56,687 bases of DNA, from the NCBI GenBank assembly GCA_947366895.1, contig CANBBP010000007.1, positions 1 to 56,687 of the forward strand. The letters run 5' to 3'. The notes beneath the pieces were generated by a model. That model searched no databases, was not told the origin of the DNA, and saw only the letters and a program-made list of their open reading frames with translations. The position numbers and the translations under genes are program-made. The stretch's first letter is position 1. Every line of letters starts with the position of its first letter. Positions 25,712 through 33,908 of the stretch are shown piece after piece. Origin of the DNA: an uncultured Clostridia bacterium (GTDB taxonomy: Bacteria; Bacillota; Clostridia; Christensenellales; UBA1242).

Positions 25712-26131
25712 TTACTCACCATACACCGCACAGTTTTCAGGCGACTCGTACACTGTCACGCTGAAAACGGGCAAACCCTTTTCACAAAGTTTTGCATAAA
25801 TGTGTGCAGCAAAGTTCTCGGCAGTAGGTCTGAAATCTGTTTCCACCAATGAAAACCCTTCATCTTTAAGTGCGGCAATAGTTGCAGATTTAAGGGTGTT
25901 TTTTTCGTGAATCAGCGTATGGTCAAAGTCTTCTGCAAGTTCTTTTACTGCCTGCTTAAAATCACCGAAGTCCAAAAGCATAGCGCGCTTTTCACCGCTT
26001 CTTTGCAATTTGCCCCCTTTTATCTTTACCTCTATTACCCAGTGGTGACCGTGAATGTTTGCACACTTGCCATTATATCCGTGAAGAAAGTGTGCGCTGT
26101 CAAAACAAGCCGAAGTTTTTAAATAATACAT
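25712..26131 (-). CDS. queD: 6-carboxy-5,6,7,8-tetrahydropterin synthase (QueD)
   Basis: 139 residues from ATG at 26131, preceded by AAAGGAG at a normal distance; the longer frame to 26167 would run through the riboswitch terminator. It turns dihydroneopterin triphosphate into 6-carboxytetrahydropterin. Zinc-binding His residues lie in SAHFLHGY and NIHGHHW, the catalytic Cys in GKCANIHGH, and DFDHTLIHE and YESPEN are family motifs. First gene of the preQ1 operon, directly after the riboswitch. Confidence 0.96.
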   Translation of the reverse strand: MYYLKTSACFDSAHFLHGYNGKCANIHGHHWVIEVKIKGGKLQRSGEKRAMLLDFGDFKQAVKELAEDFDHTLIHEKNTLKSATIAALKDEGFSLVETDFRPTAENFAAHIYAKLCEKGLPVFSVTVYESPENCAVYGE

Positions 26132-26145
26132 ATTTCTCCTTTTGC

Positions 26146-26179
26146 AAAAAAAATACAGCCGCAACAAAACGACTGCAAC
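26146..26179 (-). terminator. Riboswitch-controlled terminator
   Basis: GCAGTCG pairs with CGGCTGT (two G-T pairs) and is followed by ATTTTTTTT on the minus strand, between the preQ1 aptamer and queD. Confidence 0.8.
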
Positions 26180-26205
26180 TAAAAAGACTATTCCTCTTAA
26201 GATGC

Positions 26206-26247
26206 CCTAGTTTTGTTTAAAGACAGGATGGTGCAAACGAACTGTCC
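26206..26247 (-). promoter_or_regulatory. preQ1-I riboswitch aptamer
   Basis: On the minus strand GACAG pairs with CTGTC; the loop TTCGTTTGCACC holds the conserved TTC and CACC. The tail AAACAAAACTAGG is the A-rich segment that forms the pseudoknot with the loop. This matches the class I preQ1 aptamer. With the terminator that follows, ligand binding should stop transcription before queD. Confidence 0.88.
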
Positions 26248-26261
26248 ATTTAATTGCCAAT

Positions 26262-26290
26262 ATAATACCACTCTGCAACGGATATGTCAA
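26262..26290 (-). promoter_or_regulatory. que operon promoter
   Basis: A consensus TTGACA and TATTAT are 17 bp apart on the minus strand, ending 14 bp before the riboswitch. Confidence 0.85.
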
Positions 26291-26730
26291 CATAATTGAA
26301 CGAATTAAGTGCTAAATATTTTCAAAATGAAGCCAAAAAGACTGCACATATGTCGTAGGCAAATTGGATACGGATCTTATTATATCATAAAAATATATTA
26401 TCTTAATAATAACAATTTGTGAGAAACATATTTTATAAAACAAATTAGGATTCAAACCCTGTATTTGCTACTAGTTTTTAGATGTTTAAGTCGCTACTTT
26501 TCATTCATCATAGACAACTTATAGAAAAATACGACTTTAATTAGTTGTCTTATTTTATAAAAAACAATTATACATTGATTGTATATACATCATTAGTTTG
26601 AGAGTTATGTTCAAAATATATCTTACGAGTTCCTTTTTCATAATTTGCTATGCTATTTATTGTTTCATAACAAAAGTTTGTGTTTAAAATATAAATTTTT
26701 AAAGATTAAGCAAATTATTTCTAAAAGTAG
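26291..26730. other. Boundary between the que island and asnA region
   Basis: The first 90 bases share the higher G+C of the que operon; composition returns to AT-rich near 26385. A weak T-arm-like fragment (minus strand, CAGGG-TTTGAAT-CC) occurs near 26450. No gene is visible. Confidence 0.35.
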
Positions 26731-26759
26731 TTGATTATTTTCCTCTTTTAGAATATATT
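26731..26759 (+). promoter_or_regulatory. Probable asnA leader promoter
   Basis: TTGATT and TATATT separated by 17 bp. Predicted transcription start is near 26766, giving a short 5' end before the leader ATG at 26781. Confidence 0.5.
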
Positions 26760-26780
26760 TGTTATATAAAAGGAAAAGTA

Positions 26781-26858
26781 ATGTTAAAATTTATCAATAA
26801 TAACAACAATAATTTTAATTTAACACATGTATTTTATATGGGTTTCTTTTGTTGTTAA
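26781..26858 (+). CDS. asnA leader peptide, 25 residues with six consecutive Asn codons
   Basis: ATG at 26781 is preceded by AAAGGA at a normal spacing. The peptide reads MLKFINNNNNNFNLTH then VFYMGFFCC. Codons 6-11 are AAT AAT AAC AAC AAT AAT and codon 13 is another AAT, so 7 of 25 residues are Asn. The downstream enzyme makes asparagine. The stop codon is embedded in the segment that can pair with either the Asn codons or the terminator. These are the hallmarks of a leader peptide sensing charged tRNA-Asn. The peptide itself probably has no other function. Confidence 0.8.
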   Translation: MLKFINNNNNNFNLTHVFYMGFFCC

Positions 26859-26914
26859 ACTGATAATTAATATTTCTTATTAACACCTTCTTGAAACTCA
26901 AGAGGGTGTTTTTT
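26801..26914 (+). promoter_or_regulatory. Attenuator with mutually exclusive hairpins upstream of asnA
   Basis: Segment 1, TAACAACAA (26801-26809, the Asn codons), pairs with segment 2, TTGTTGTTA (26849-26857). Segment 2 ends in TGTTAA (26853-26858), which can instead pair with TTAACA (26880-26885), assisted by ATAA/TTAT, and so disrupt the terminator. Segments 3 and 4, AACACCTTCTTGA (26882-26894) and TCAAGAGGGTGTT (26898-26910), form the terminator. A ribosome stalled on Asn codons frees segment 2 for antitermination; one reaching the stop covers it. Confidence 0.75.
26882..26914 (+). terminator. asnA attenuator terminator
   Basis: A 13-bp stem AACACCTTCTTGA / TCAAGAGGGTGTT (one T-G pair) with an AAC loop, followed by T4CT4. 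It lies 24 nt after the leader-peptide stop. Confidence 0.9.
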
Positions 26915-27018
26915 CTTTTCAATATTATTAAAATTAGATATTAAGTTTAAAATTTAACAAATATATATAGGAAATTTATATATCTTTATAAATTAACTAA
27001 TAAACTAAGGAGTACATT

Positions 27019-27063
27019 ATGAAAATCTTTAATGCCGTAGCAGGCGAAAAAAATAAATTATAA
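27019..27063 (+). CDS. Possible second short upstream ORF (14 residues)
   Basis: ATG at 27019 follows AAGGAG at a normal distance and encodes MKIFNAVAGEKNKL. It lies between the attenuator and asnA, about 290 nt before the asnA start. The ribosome binding site is the best in this stretch, but the peptide has no recognisable feature. It may be a chance ORF, a remnant or a second leader. Confidence 0.25.
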   Translation: MKIFNAVAGEKNKL

Positions 27064-27349
27064 TAAAAATAACTTTAATCTTTTTCTTATTATTATACTT
27101 TAGTTAACGATTTTAATAATTAAGAAAGTTCGTTAAAGAAACAAAAATAATATTTATAAATTAACTAAACAAAATTTGAAGTTAATAATCCTATATTAGT
27201 TTTATTAAAAAATAGAAATATAAATTTAAAAGACTTTTTGCAGTTTAATTATTAATTTATTAATAAAAACAAACAAATTTTTAAAAATATAATCTATTAA
27301 AAATAAAATACAATTTAAAAAATTTAGAATATAAAGGAATTAGAAAATA

Positions 27350-28345
27350 ATGAAGATAGTAGAAGAAAAATATATAAGACTAGATGTTTTAGAAAAACAA
27401 AACTATATTAAAATTATAAAAGACAATTTTGAAAAATATTTATCTAAACAATTAGATTTAACCAGAGTATCAGCCCCGATATTAGTTACAAAAGAAAGTG
27501 GACTACAAGATGATTTGAGTGGCACGGAACGAAAGGTAGCATTTGACATATTAAAAGATGGTGCAACACTTGAAATAGTTCAATCACTTGCAAAATGGAA
27601 AAGAATGGCACTGAAAAAATATAATCTTAAAACACATAAAGGATTATACACCGATATGCTTGCTATTAGACGAGATGATAAAATAGATGAGATCCATTCT
27701 ATCTATGTCGACCAATGGGATTGGGAAAAAGTAATAACAAAAGAAGATAGAACTTTTGATTATTTAAAAAATACGGTTAAACAAATTGTAAAGGCCATAA
27801 AACAAACAAGCAAGCTATTAAAAACTAAAGGATTTACATATGTAGATATTTGTGAAAAAGTATATTTTATAACAAGTCAACAACTATTAGATATGTATCC
27901 AACAAAATCCGCTAAAGAAAGAGAGTATGAAATTACAAAAAAGTATAAAACTGTTTTTATAATGCAAATTGGGGATATTTTAAGTAACGGATATCCTCAT
28001 GACTTGCGTGCCCCAGACTATGATGATTGGGGCTTAAATGGAGATTTGTTATTCTATCACGAGGTTTTAGATATTGCTCTTGAGGTTTCAAGCATGGGTA
28101 TTCGTGTTGATAAAGAAACTCTATTATCACAAACCAAAAAATCTAATACAGGTGAAAGATTATCTTATGACTTTCATAAATCAATTTTAAGAAAGCAACT
28201 TCCTTTATCTATTGGTGGAGGAATTGGTCAAAGTAGACTTTGCCAACTATTACTAGGGCGAGCCCATATAGGAGAAGTTCAAGTTTCTTATTGGGATAAA
28301 AAAACTCTAGACGAATGCAAAAATGCCAGAATTGAACTTCTATAA
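27350..28345 (+). CDS. asnA: Aspartate-ammonia ligase (asparagine synthetase A)
   Basis: 331 residues, the normal length. It joins aspartate and ammonia with ATP, releasing AMP. It is related to class II aminoacyl-tRNA synthetases. Typical motifs are TRVSAPI, SGLQDDLSGTERKV, AKWKRMAL, GLYTDM, IHSIYVDQWDWE, RAPDYDDW and SIGGGIGQSRL near the C-terminus. ATG at 27350 has AAAGGAA upstream. A leader peptide with six consecutive Asn codons and an attenuator lie 435-570 nt upstream on the same strand, and asnA is the first full-length gene after them. A strong terminator follows, so it is monocistronic. Confidence 0.97.
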   Translation: MKIVEEKYIRLDVLEKQNYIKIIKDNFEKYLSKQLDLTRVSAPILVTKESGLQDDLSGTERKVAFDILKDGATLEIVQSLAKWKRMALKKYNLKTHKGLYTDMLAIRRDDKIDEIHSIYVDQWDWEKVITKEDRTFDYLKNTVKQIVKAIKQTSKLLKTKGFTYVDICEKVYFITSQQLLDMYPTKSAKEREYEITKKYKTVFIMQIGDILSNGYPHDLRAPDYDDWGLNGDLLFYHEVLDIALEVSSMGIRVDKETLLSQTKKSNTGERLSYDFHKSILRKQLPLSIGGGIGQSRLCQLLLGRAHIGEVQVSYWDKKTLDECKNARIELL

Positions 28346-28360
28346 ATAATTCTATATTAT

Positions 28361-28400
28361 AAAAGAAAGTGAAAAACATAATATTTCACTTTCTTTTTTT
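28361..28400 (+). terminator. Terminator after asnA
   Basis: AAAGAAAGTGAAA pairs with TTTCACTTTCTTT, followed by T. Confidence 0.9.
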
Positions 28401-28582
28401 GTGCAAATAAAAAACAAAATTTTACTTAAATAAGTATCAACAATTTTCTATTAATAAAAAACAAATATTACAAATATTTCTTACAGAATTTTATACTTTA
28501 TAGTTAATATAATTTTTATTAATTTAGAAAAATATACTAAAAAAAAATAATAAAAACTTACTTTACTGCAAAAAATAAATTT

Positions 28583-28942
28583 ATGGAATTAGTAAATAGT
28601 TTTAAACTTTTTTGGATTAGAATGCTAGATTATAAAGGCACAACTTCTAGGCGAGAATTTTGGTGGGGAGTTCTAGGCAATGCTATAATTATGATTGTAC
28701 TACTTGCCCTTTTATTATTTAGTTTAATATACACCGATACGCCTATAAATAACTTTAGTATTACTATGATTATTTTATTTTCAATATTTTGTATTATTGA
28801 ATTGCTCCCCTCTATCACTCTTATAATTAGGCGTATGCACGACATAGGCAAAAGCGGGTTTTATATTTTTGTTCTTTTCATTCCTATTTTTGGATTTATA
28901 TGGTATTTAACACTTGTAACAAGACCTAGTAAAAACATATGA
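28583..28942 (+). CDS. DUF805 family membrane protein
   Basis: 119 residues. The soluble N-terminal patch has the family's FxxFW...Y-x-G-x-x-SRREFWW signature, followed by three to four membrane helices (about 28-48, 58-82, 95-113). RRMHDIGKSG between the last two helices is the other conserved DUF805 element. Function is unknown; the proteins sit in the cytoplasmic membrane. No strong Shine-Dalgarno sequence precedes ATG at 28583. It is flanked by terminators, so it is transcribed alone. Confidence 0.88.
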   Translation: MELVNSFKLFWIRMLDYKGTTSRREFWWGVLGNAIIMIVLLALLLFSLIYTDTPINNFSITMIILFSIFCIIELLPSITLIIRRMHDIGKSGFYIFVLFIPIFGFIWYLTLVTRPSKNI

Positions 28943-29064
28943 TTATTTTTACAAAATGAAAAATTAAACCTACTTATTTTAATATTACCTTACTTTTTAA
29001 AACAAGAAAGTAAAATATTTATTACCCTTGCATAAAAGAAACTAAGTTCCTTAGTTATAATTTT

Positions 29065-29087
29065 AGCCCTTATACAAGGGCTTTTTT
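29065..29087 (+). terminator. Terminator after the DUF805 gene
   Basis: AGCCCTT / AAGGGCT with a short loop, followed by T6. It sits between convergent genes. Confidence 0.8.
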
Positions 29088-29129
29088 AAAAACAATAAAA
29101 CAGAAATAACAACCTATTAATAAAAAAAA

Positions 29130-29675
29130 TTAGTCAAATCTTTTATGCAATATTTTAAACAATTTCTCCCATTCTTCAGGGTGATTTACTATGTCGCTAT
29201 CTTTATTTATTATCATTTGTTCAAAATCTTTATAAAATATATTTTTAACTTCTTTCACTTCATCTTTTTGTAATTTTAACTTAGAAATATCTAAATCCAT
29301 TTCTACTAAATAAACATCATAAAATTGATTATCTAAAAACTTTCCGTTATTTTCCACAACTTCTTGTGAAAAAGTAAATAAATACTCTAATTTTGAACTA
29401 TCTAATTCTGTTCCAATCTCTTCTAAAAATTCTCTTTTAATGCTCTCAATTTGGTCTTCTCCGCTTACTGGATGCCCCGCAACAGAAACATATAATTTAT
29501 TTGGGTAAACATCTTTGTTTAAACTTCTTCGTTGAACTAATAACTCTTTTTTAGAATTTATTATCCAAATATGAACCCCTTTATGCCAATATCCTTTACT
29601 ATAAACTTCTTTCCTGTCTTTAACTATTCCTAACTTATTTCCATACCTATTAAAAATAACTAAAAATTATTCCAT
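29130..29675 (-). pseudogene. Nudix hydrolase with a stop at codon 3
   Basis: From ATG at 29675 (GGAG just upstream) the frame reads M-E-stop (TAA, 29667-29669) and then continues without interruption for 178 codons: FLVIFNRYGNK, WHKGVHIWII, LLVQRRSLNKD, a Nudix box with SVAGHPVSGED and REFLEEIG, then the C-terminal half. The protein would be 181 residues, an IPP-isomerase-like Nudix hydrolase. No in-frame ATG, GTG or TTG exists between the TAA and the GTG at 29357, which lies after the Nudix box. It is thus either a young pseudogene (for example GAA to TAA) or starts at a rare codon such as ATT. Confidence 0.75.
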
Positions 29676-29942
29676 TTTCTACTCCATTTCTAGAGTTTTA
29701 GCACACAAAATTAACTTTTCAAAACATATAAATAACTAAAAGAATATTATATAAATATCTAAATTACAAATGTTCTTCAAACATAACTAATTTTAAATAC
29801 GTTAATTAAAAATAACAAAAAAATTATTGCAAAAAGTAAAAATATTTGATACAATACAAATGTTTAAAAAATTTAAACAATATTAATAGTTTTTTAAAAA
29901 ACAATATTTAATTAAACTTTTAATATATAATAATATGAATAT

Positions 29943-30025
29943 GCGAGTGTGGCGAAACTGGTATACGCGCACGTTTAAGGGGCGTGTGGGAAACCTTGTG
30001 GGTTCAAGTCCCACCATTCGCACCA
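29943..30025 (+). tRNA. tRNA-Leu(AAG)
   Basis: Acceptor GCGAGTG / CATTCGC (one G-T pair), class II variable arm, anticodon stem CACGT / GCGTG with loop TTAAGGG, T-loop TTCAAGT and encoded ACCA. The loop gives anticodon AAG, with G37 as expected for CUN-reading tRNAs. A34 would need conversion to inosine. Confidence 0.9.
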
Positions 30026-30059
30026 AAAAAGGAAAATATTAAAATACTTTCCTTTTTTT
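30026..30059 (+). terminator. Terminator after tRNA-Leu
   Basis: AAAAAGGAAA(A)TA pairs with TA(C)TTTCCTTTTT around a short loop; T-run follows. Confidence 0.8.
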
Positions 30060-30146
30060 GTTTTAGTAACTTAATTTTTACTTTTATATACATAAGGTTT
30101 TTACTAAAAGAATTGATAAATAGTAAGAAAAATCCTTAAGAATAAA

Positions 30147-30221
30147 AATCCACCAGTGATGAAGGAGACTTTTTAATTCAGAGTTTTTTAAGGCTTACTT
30201 CACAATTTGGTGGTTTTTTAT
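30147..30221 (-). terminator. Terminator of the broken large gene
   Basis: On the minus strand AAACCACCA...TTGTGAAG folds back on CTTCATCAC-TGGTGGATTTTT, followed by T-rich sequence. Confidence 0.65.
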
Positions 30222-30242
30222 TAAGTTAATTTTATTATTTAA

Positions 30243-32212
30243 TTAAGAAGGTAACATTCCATCATCTTCACCAACACCTAAACTATTACTTTGGTTAATT
30301 GTATCAATTTTGTGTGGCAAAGGTGAATTTATTTTATACTCATCTAATAATTGTAATCCTTTATCATCAATAAAAGAGTTCTCCTGACCAGTTGCTGTTT
30401 GAGAATTAGATTCATCAACCTCAAATAGATTACTATTATTTTCCATTTGTTCATTATTTTGTGTTTGCAACTTTATTGCTTCAAGATCTTCATGTAAAAC
30501 ACTATATGTGTCTAATTCTTCAGGATACTTTCTATCGCCTTCTGGACCATTAATAAGTTGTGCCACCCTCAAGATCCCATTTTCATCTCTATATGCAGAA
30601 AATTCATTACCAGTATTTGAAATAAAAGTTTCTAAACTTTGTTTTACAGTAACTTCATTCATAGTTGTTTTATTATCACTTCCAGTTGATCTTCCTGTAG
30701 CAAAGAACAAAGAATTTTTCGAATTTTTATCTTGATTAGCATCCATGTAAGGTTGACATTTACCATCTTCTCCAATAGTTACCATTGAATAAGATTCAGC
30801 ACCATTTTCTACACTAGCAACTAAATAAGTGTTGGCTTGTGTATAAGGCACTCCATCTTTATCACAAGTACTAATTTTTAAATCTCTTACTCGAGTAATA
30901 TCAGCAATTCTTTTATTGTCTCCTAAATATTGCTGTATAGATTTTTTAGTTATAGTTTGTTCGATATTCTTTCTTGTAACATTAGTTGCTTTGCCAGTAT
31001 AATCATTATCTTCAAATTGTAATATTGCACCAGTTTTTTTTCGTGTTCAATCTTATTAGGTTGACCTAATTTAAGTAAGTCTGAAACATCTTTACCTTCA
31101 GTGCTTATTATGGTTTGCATTTTACCAGTTTGTTCATTATATTTTCCACTTCCAATACGAGTAAAATTAACTTCTTTATCTCTAGTAAAGTATTCATATA
31201 TAGGAGCCCATTTATCTTTAATAGCATATGATGTTGGGCTAAACTCTGATTTTACAATATAGACATTACCTAAGTTTTGGTTTGAAACCGTAAAATTTTC
31301 AACTCTCTCAACTTCTAATAAGTTTTTCTGCCAACCTACACGACCTGAGGTTACTGGCTGATACTTGTTACCTCGGCTTTTATCTAGCCCAACGTGTAGA
31401 CCTGCTCCAAAGGTTCCTGGATAAGGGACATAAAAAGTATTTCCACTATAATTTGCAAATTCTTGACTTGCAACTAATTCGGCTAAATCTGATTTTTCTG
31501 AGCCTAGAATATCTTTATACTCTTTAGTTAATGCTATTTTCATAGCCTTTTCAAAATCTTTATTATCTACTCTATGTCTAGTGTTTGCTTCGCTAAGAGC
31601 TTTAAAAGTCTGCCTTCCACATCTATCAAAGAGACTTGCCATTTCTCCACCAAAACTTTCTGCTCTAGAGCTATCAAGTAGTTGACCTAAATCCTGAACT
31701 TCTTTTTCTTCAAATTTAACTCCTTGTGCGTTTATTCTTCTATTTTCTAATACACACAAATTTTTAATTTGACTAACTTTTTTTGTTAAATTATCAGGTA
31801 CAATAGACTTTCCTGAAAATCTTTCTTTTATTCTATCTAATAAACTTCTTTGCTTCATTGATTCTTCAAATGCTTGAAATTGTGCCTGTGTTGTTTTCTG
31901 AGTATGAAACTCATTTACTTGAAATGGTGTCATAAAAATTTTTGAAATTTCACCTTTACGATTATATAAAGCATCTATCATAGTATCTAGAACTGCTTCT
32001 CTATTTGGGTGTATTTTAATCATTTCTTTAAAACTAACATTATACGTAGAAAGCCCACTTATAAGACCTAAAAATTTTCCACTATTCTCTAAACTTCCTA
32101 AAATTTCTTTTTTATCTGAAGTTTTAGCATCTAAATAAATTTTTATAAATCCTGACTAGACATCTTCTCTAAATCTATTTTTTTGTACTTCATGCATTTC
32201 TCCTAAAAACAT
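30243..32212 (-). pseudogene. Large unknown protein gene broken by a TAG and an A8 frameshift
   Basis: The original frame starts at ATG 32212 (MFLGEMHEVQKNRF...) and meets TAG at 32156-32158. It continues through MIKIHPNREAVLD... (an internal start at 32023) to an A8 tract (31034-31041). There the frame must shift by one base (A9 would do) to read on as TGAILQFEDNDYTGK..., through KDGVPYTQAN, to the stop at 30243. The restored protein is about 655 residues without signal peptide or membrane helix, with an Asn/Gln-rich C-terminal third. I recognise no family. Two independent lesions favour a pseudogene, though polymerase slippage at A8 could restore part of the protein. Confidence 0.7.
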
Positions 32213-32381
32213 ATCTTTTATTTACTATTTATTATTAATAATAACATAAAAAATATCAATTAACAATTATTAATACAGCATTTGAAGTTTATCTTAAACT
32301 TAAAGGCAAAAATACTATAAACAAAGGCTTTTAGAAAGCTTATAAGTTAATCAATTATTAATAGACATTTTTATTTTTAGG

Positions 32382-32420
32382 TTGACAATAATTTAAAAAT
32401 AATATTACTATTAGTAATAT
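32382..32420 (+). promoter_or_regulatory. PadR promoter with 9-bp palindromic operator
   Basis: TTGACA at 32382 is followed by the inverted repeat ATATTACTA-T-TAGTAATAT (32402-32420), which overlaps the expected -10 region (TACTAT). The palindrome is the likely binding site of the PadR protein encoded just downstream. Confidence 0.7.
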
Positions 32421-32431
32421 AAGGATGTAAA

Positions 32432-32962
32432 ATGGAAAATATAATATTAGGTTTATTAATGCTACAATCTCGAACGATTTATCAGTTACAAAAACGCATA
32501 AATGATGGATTAAATTTAATGTATAGTTGTAGTACAGGTAGCATACAAGCAGCAATTAAAAAGTTATTACAAAGGGGATATATTATTATTAGCGAACAAA
32601 ATGAAAAAAATAAACTTAAAAAAGTTTATAGCATAACTGATAGTGGAAAAAACTTTTTTAATACTTGGCTAAATAGTCCCATTAATATAAATTCAACTAA
32701 AAATCCAGAACTATCAAAAATTTATTTTTTAGGTTTTGCTGAGAAAGAAAGTAGAATAAAATTAATTGAAAGTCATATCGCCCATTTAAAAAATATGAGT
32801 TATGATTTAGATAAGATTTATAATGAAGGAATAAAATTATCAAACCAAAATCAAAACAACGATATTTTCTTTTATCAACTGCAAACAGCAAAATACGGAC
32901 ATGATTTGATGAAGTTTAATATTGATTGGTATATAAAACTATTAAAAAATATTAAGGAGTAA
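32432..32962 (+). CDS. PadR family transcriptional regulator
   Basis: 176 residues. The N-terminal winged helix (ILGLLMLQSRTIYQLQK, SIQAAIKKLLQRGYI, KKVYSITDSGKNFF) is typical of PadR repressors, and the C-terminal 90 residues form the helical dimerisation region of the Vir_act_alpha_C type. It probably represses its own promoter through the adjacent palindrome and responds to a small phenolic or drug-like ligand, as known family members do. AAGGA precedes ATG at 32432. The alpha/beta hydrolase gene starts 4 nt after its stop, so the two are one operon. Confidence 0.9.
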   Translation: MENIILGLLMLQSRTIYQLQKRINDGLNLMYSCSTGSIQAAIKKLLQRGYIIISEQNEKNKLKKVYSITDSGKNFFNTWLNSPININSTKNPELSKIYFLGFAEKESRIKLIESHIAHLKNMSYDLDKIYNEGIKLSNQNQNNDIFFYQLQTAKYGHDLMKFNIDWYIKLLKNIKE

Positions 32963-32966
32963 TAAT

Positions 32967-33758
32967 ATGAAAAATATGTATCTTGACAATTCACCTATTG
33001 CCTATTATATAGATGATTCTGCAAATAAAGATTGGATTGTTTTTGTTCACGCAGCTTTTGTTGACCATAGAATGTTTGAAAAACAATTTAGTTACTTTTC
33101 AGGTAAATATAACCTACTAGCTATTGATATTTTAGGTCATGGCAATTCAATTCATGCAAAAAAAGGTGATAATATAGAAAAAATGTCCGATTGGATTAAT
33201 CAAATTTTTCAAAAGCATAATATTAATGCTGCTCACTTTGTTGGGGTTTCGTTAGGTTCAATTTTTATTCAGGATTTTGCCAATAAATATGAAAATAAAG
33301 TTTTGTCTCTAGCATGCTTTGGTGGATATGATATTAATAATTTTGATATATCTAAACAAAAAGCTAATTCAAAAAGTCAAATGAAAATGATATTAAAGGC
33401 CTTATTTTCAATTAAGTGGTTTGCAAAAGCAAACAAAAAGATTTCTGCTTATACCAATGAAGCACAAACAAACTTTTATAAGCTTAATATTCAATTCAAA
33501 AAAAGTTCTTTTAAATATTTAGCTAACTTGCAAAAACTTGTTAATAAATATCCAAAAAAACAACGTCCTTATAAATTATTAATTGGTTGTGGTGAATACG
33601 ATATCCCTATGGAAATAGAAATTGTAAACGAATGGGCAGACTATGAAAAATGCGATAAAGTAATATTCAAAGGTGCTGGGCACTGTGTAAATATGGACAC
33701 ACCAAAAGAGTTTAATATTTGCTTAGAAAAATTTTTAAATAAATGCAGTAGTAAATAA
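32967..33758 (+). CDS. Alpha/beta hydrolase
   Basis: 263 residues with the canonical fold: VFVHAAFVDHRMF (oxyanion strand), DILGHGNS, the nucleophile elbow GVSLGS, an Asp-containing GCGEYDIP, and His in GAGHCVNMD. It resembles general esterases/lipolytic hydrolases; the substrate is unknown. AAGGAG precedes ATG at 32967. Its transcription with a PadR regulator suggests it is induced by and perhaps degrades the regulator's ligand. Confidence 0.9.
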   Translation: MKNMYLDNSPIAYYIDDSANKDWIVFVHAAFVDHRMFEKQFSYFSGKYNLLAIDILGHGNSIHAKKGDNIEKMSDWINQIFQKHNINAAHFVGVSLGSIFIQDFANKYENKVLSLACFGGYDINNFDISKQKANSKSQMKMILKALFSIKWFAKANKKISAYTNEAQTNFYKLNIQFKKSSFKYLANLQKLVNKYPKKQRPYKLLIGCGEYDIPMEIEIVNEWADYEKCDKVIFKGAGHCVNMDTPKEFNICLEKFLNKCSSK

Positions 33759-33908
33759 TTATACCCTTCGTGCTTTTTACTTTACTTAAAGAAATAAACT
33801 ATTTAACTTATAACCTAAATTAAAAGAACATTTATATAAACAAAATAATAAAATAGAGCAAAATAATTTATTTATAAAATTTAAAATGTTTATCAATTTA
33901 AATTTTTA

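Noticed and set aside
26430..26465. Possible tRNA remnant at the right edge of the que island
   Set aside because: A T-loop-like TTTGAAT with a 3-5 bp stem can be drawn on the minus strand, but no acceptor or anticodon arm accompanies it and no matching copy is found on the other side of the island.
26898..26910. AGAGGGTG in the asnA leader as a T-box antiterminator motif
   Set aside because: The conserved T-box sequence (AGGGTGG-ACCGCG) is not complete, there is no stem I or specifier loop upstream, and the motif lies in the 3' arm of the terminator. The Asn-codon leader ORF explains the structure better.
29130..32212. Stop-codon reassignment as explanation for in-frame TAA and TAG
   Set aside because: Two different stop codons are involved, both near gene starts, while all other genes in the window end normally with TAA, TAG or TGA and none contains internal stops. 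Pseudogenes are simpler.
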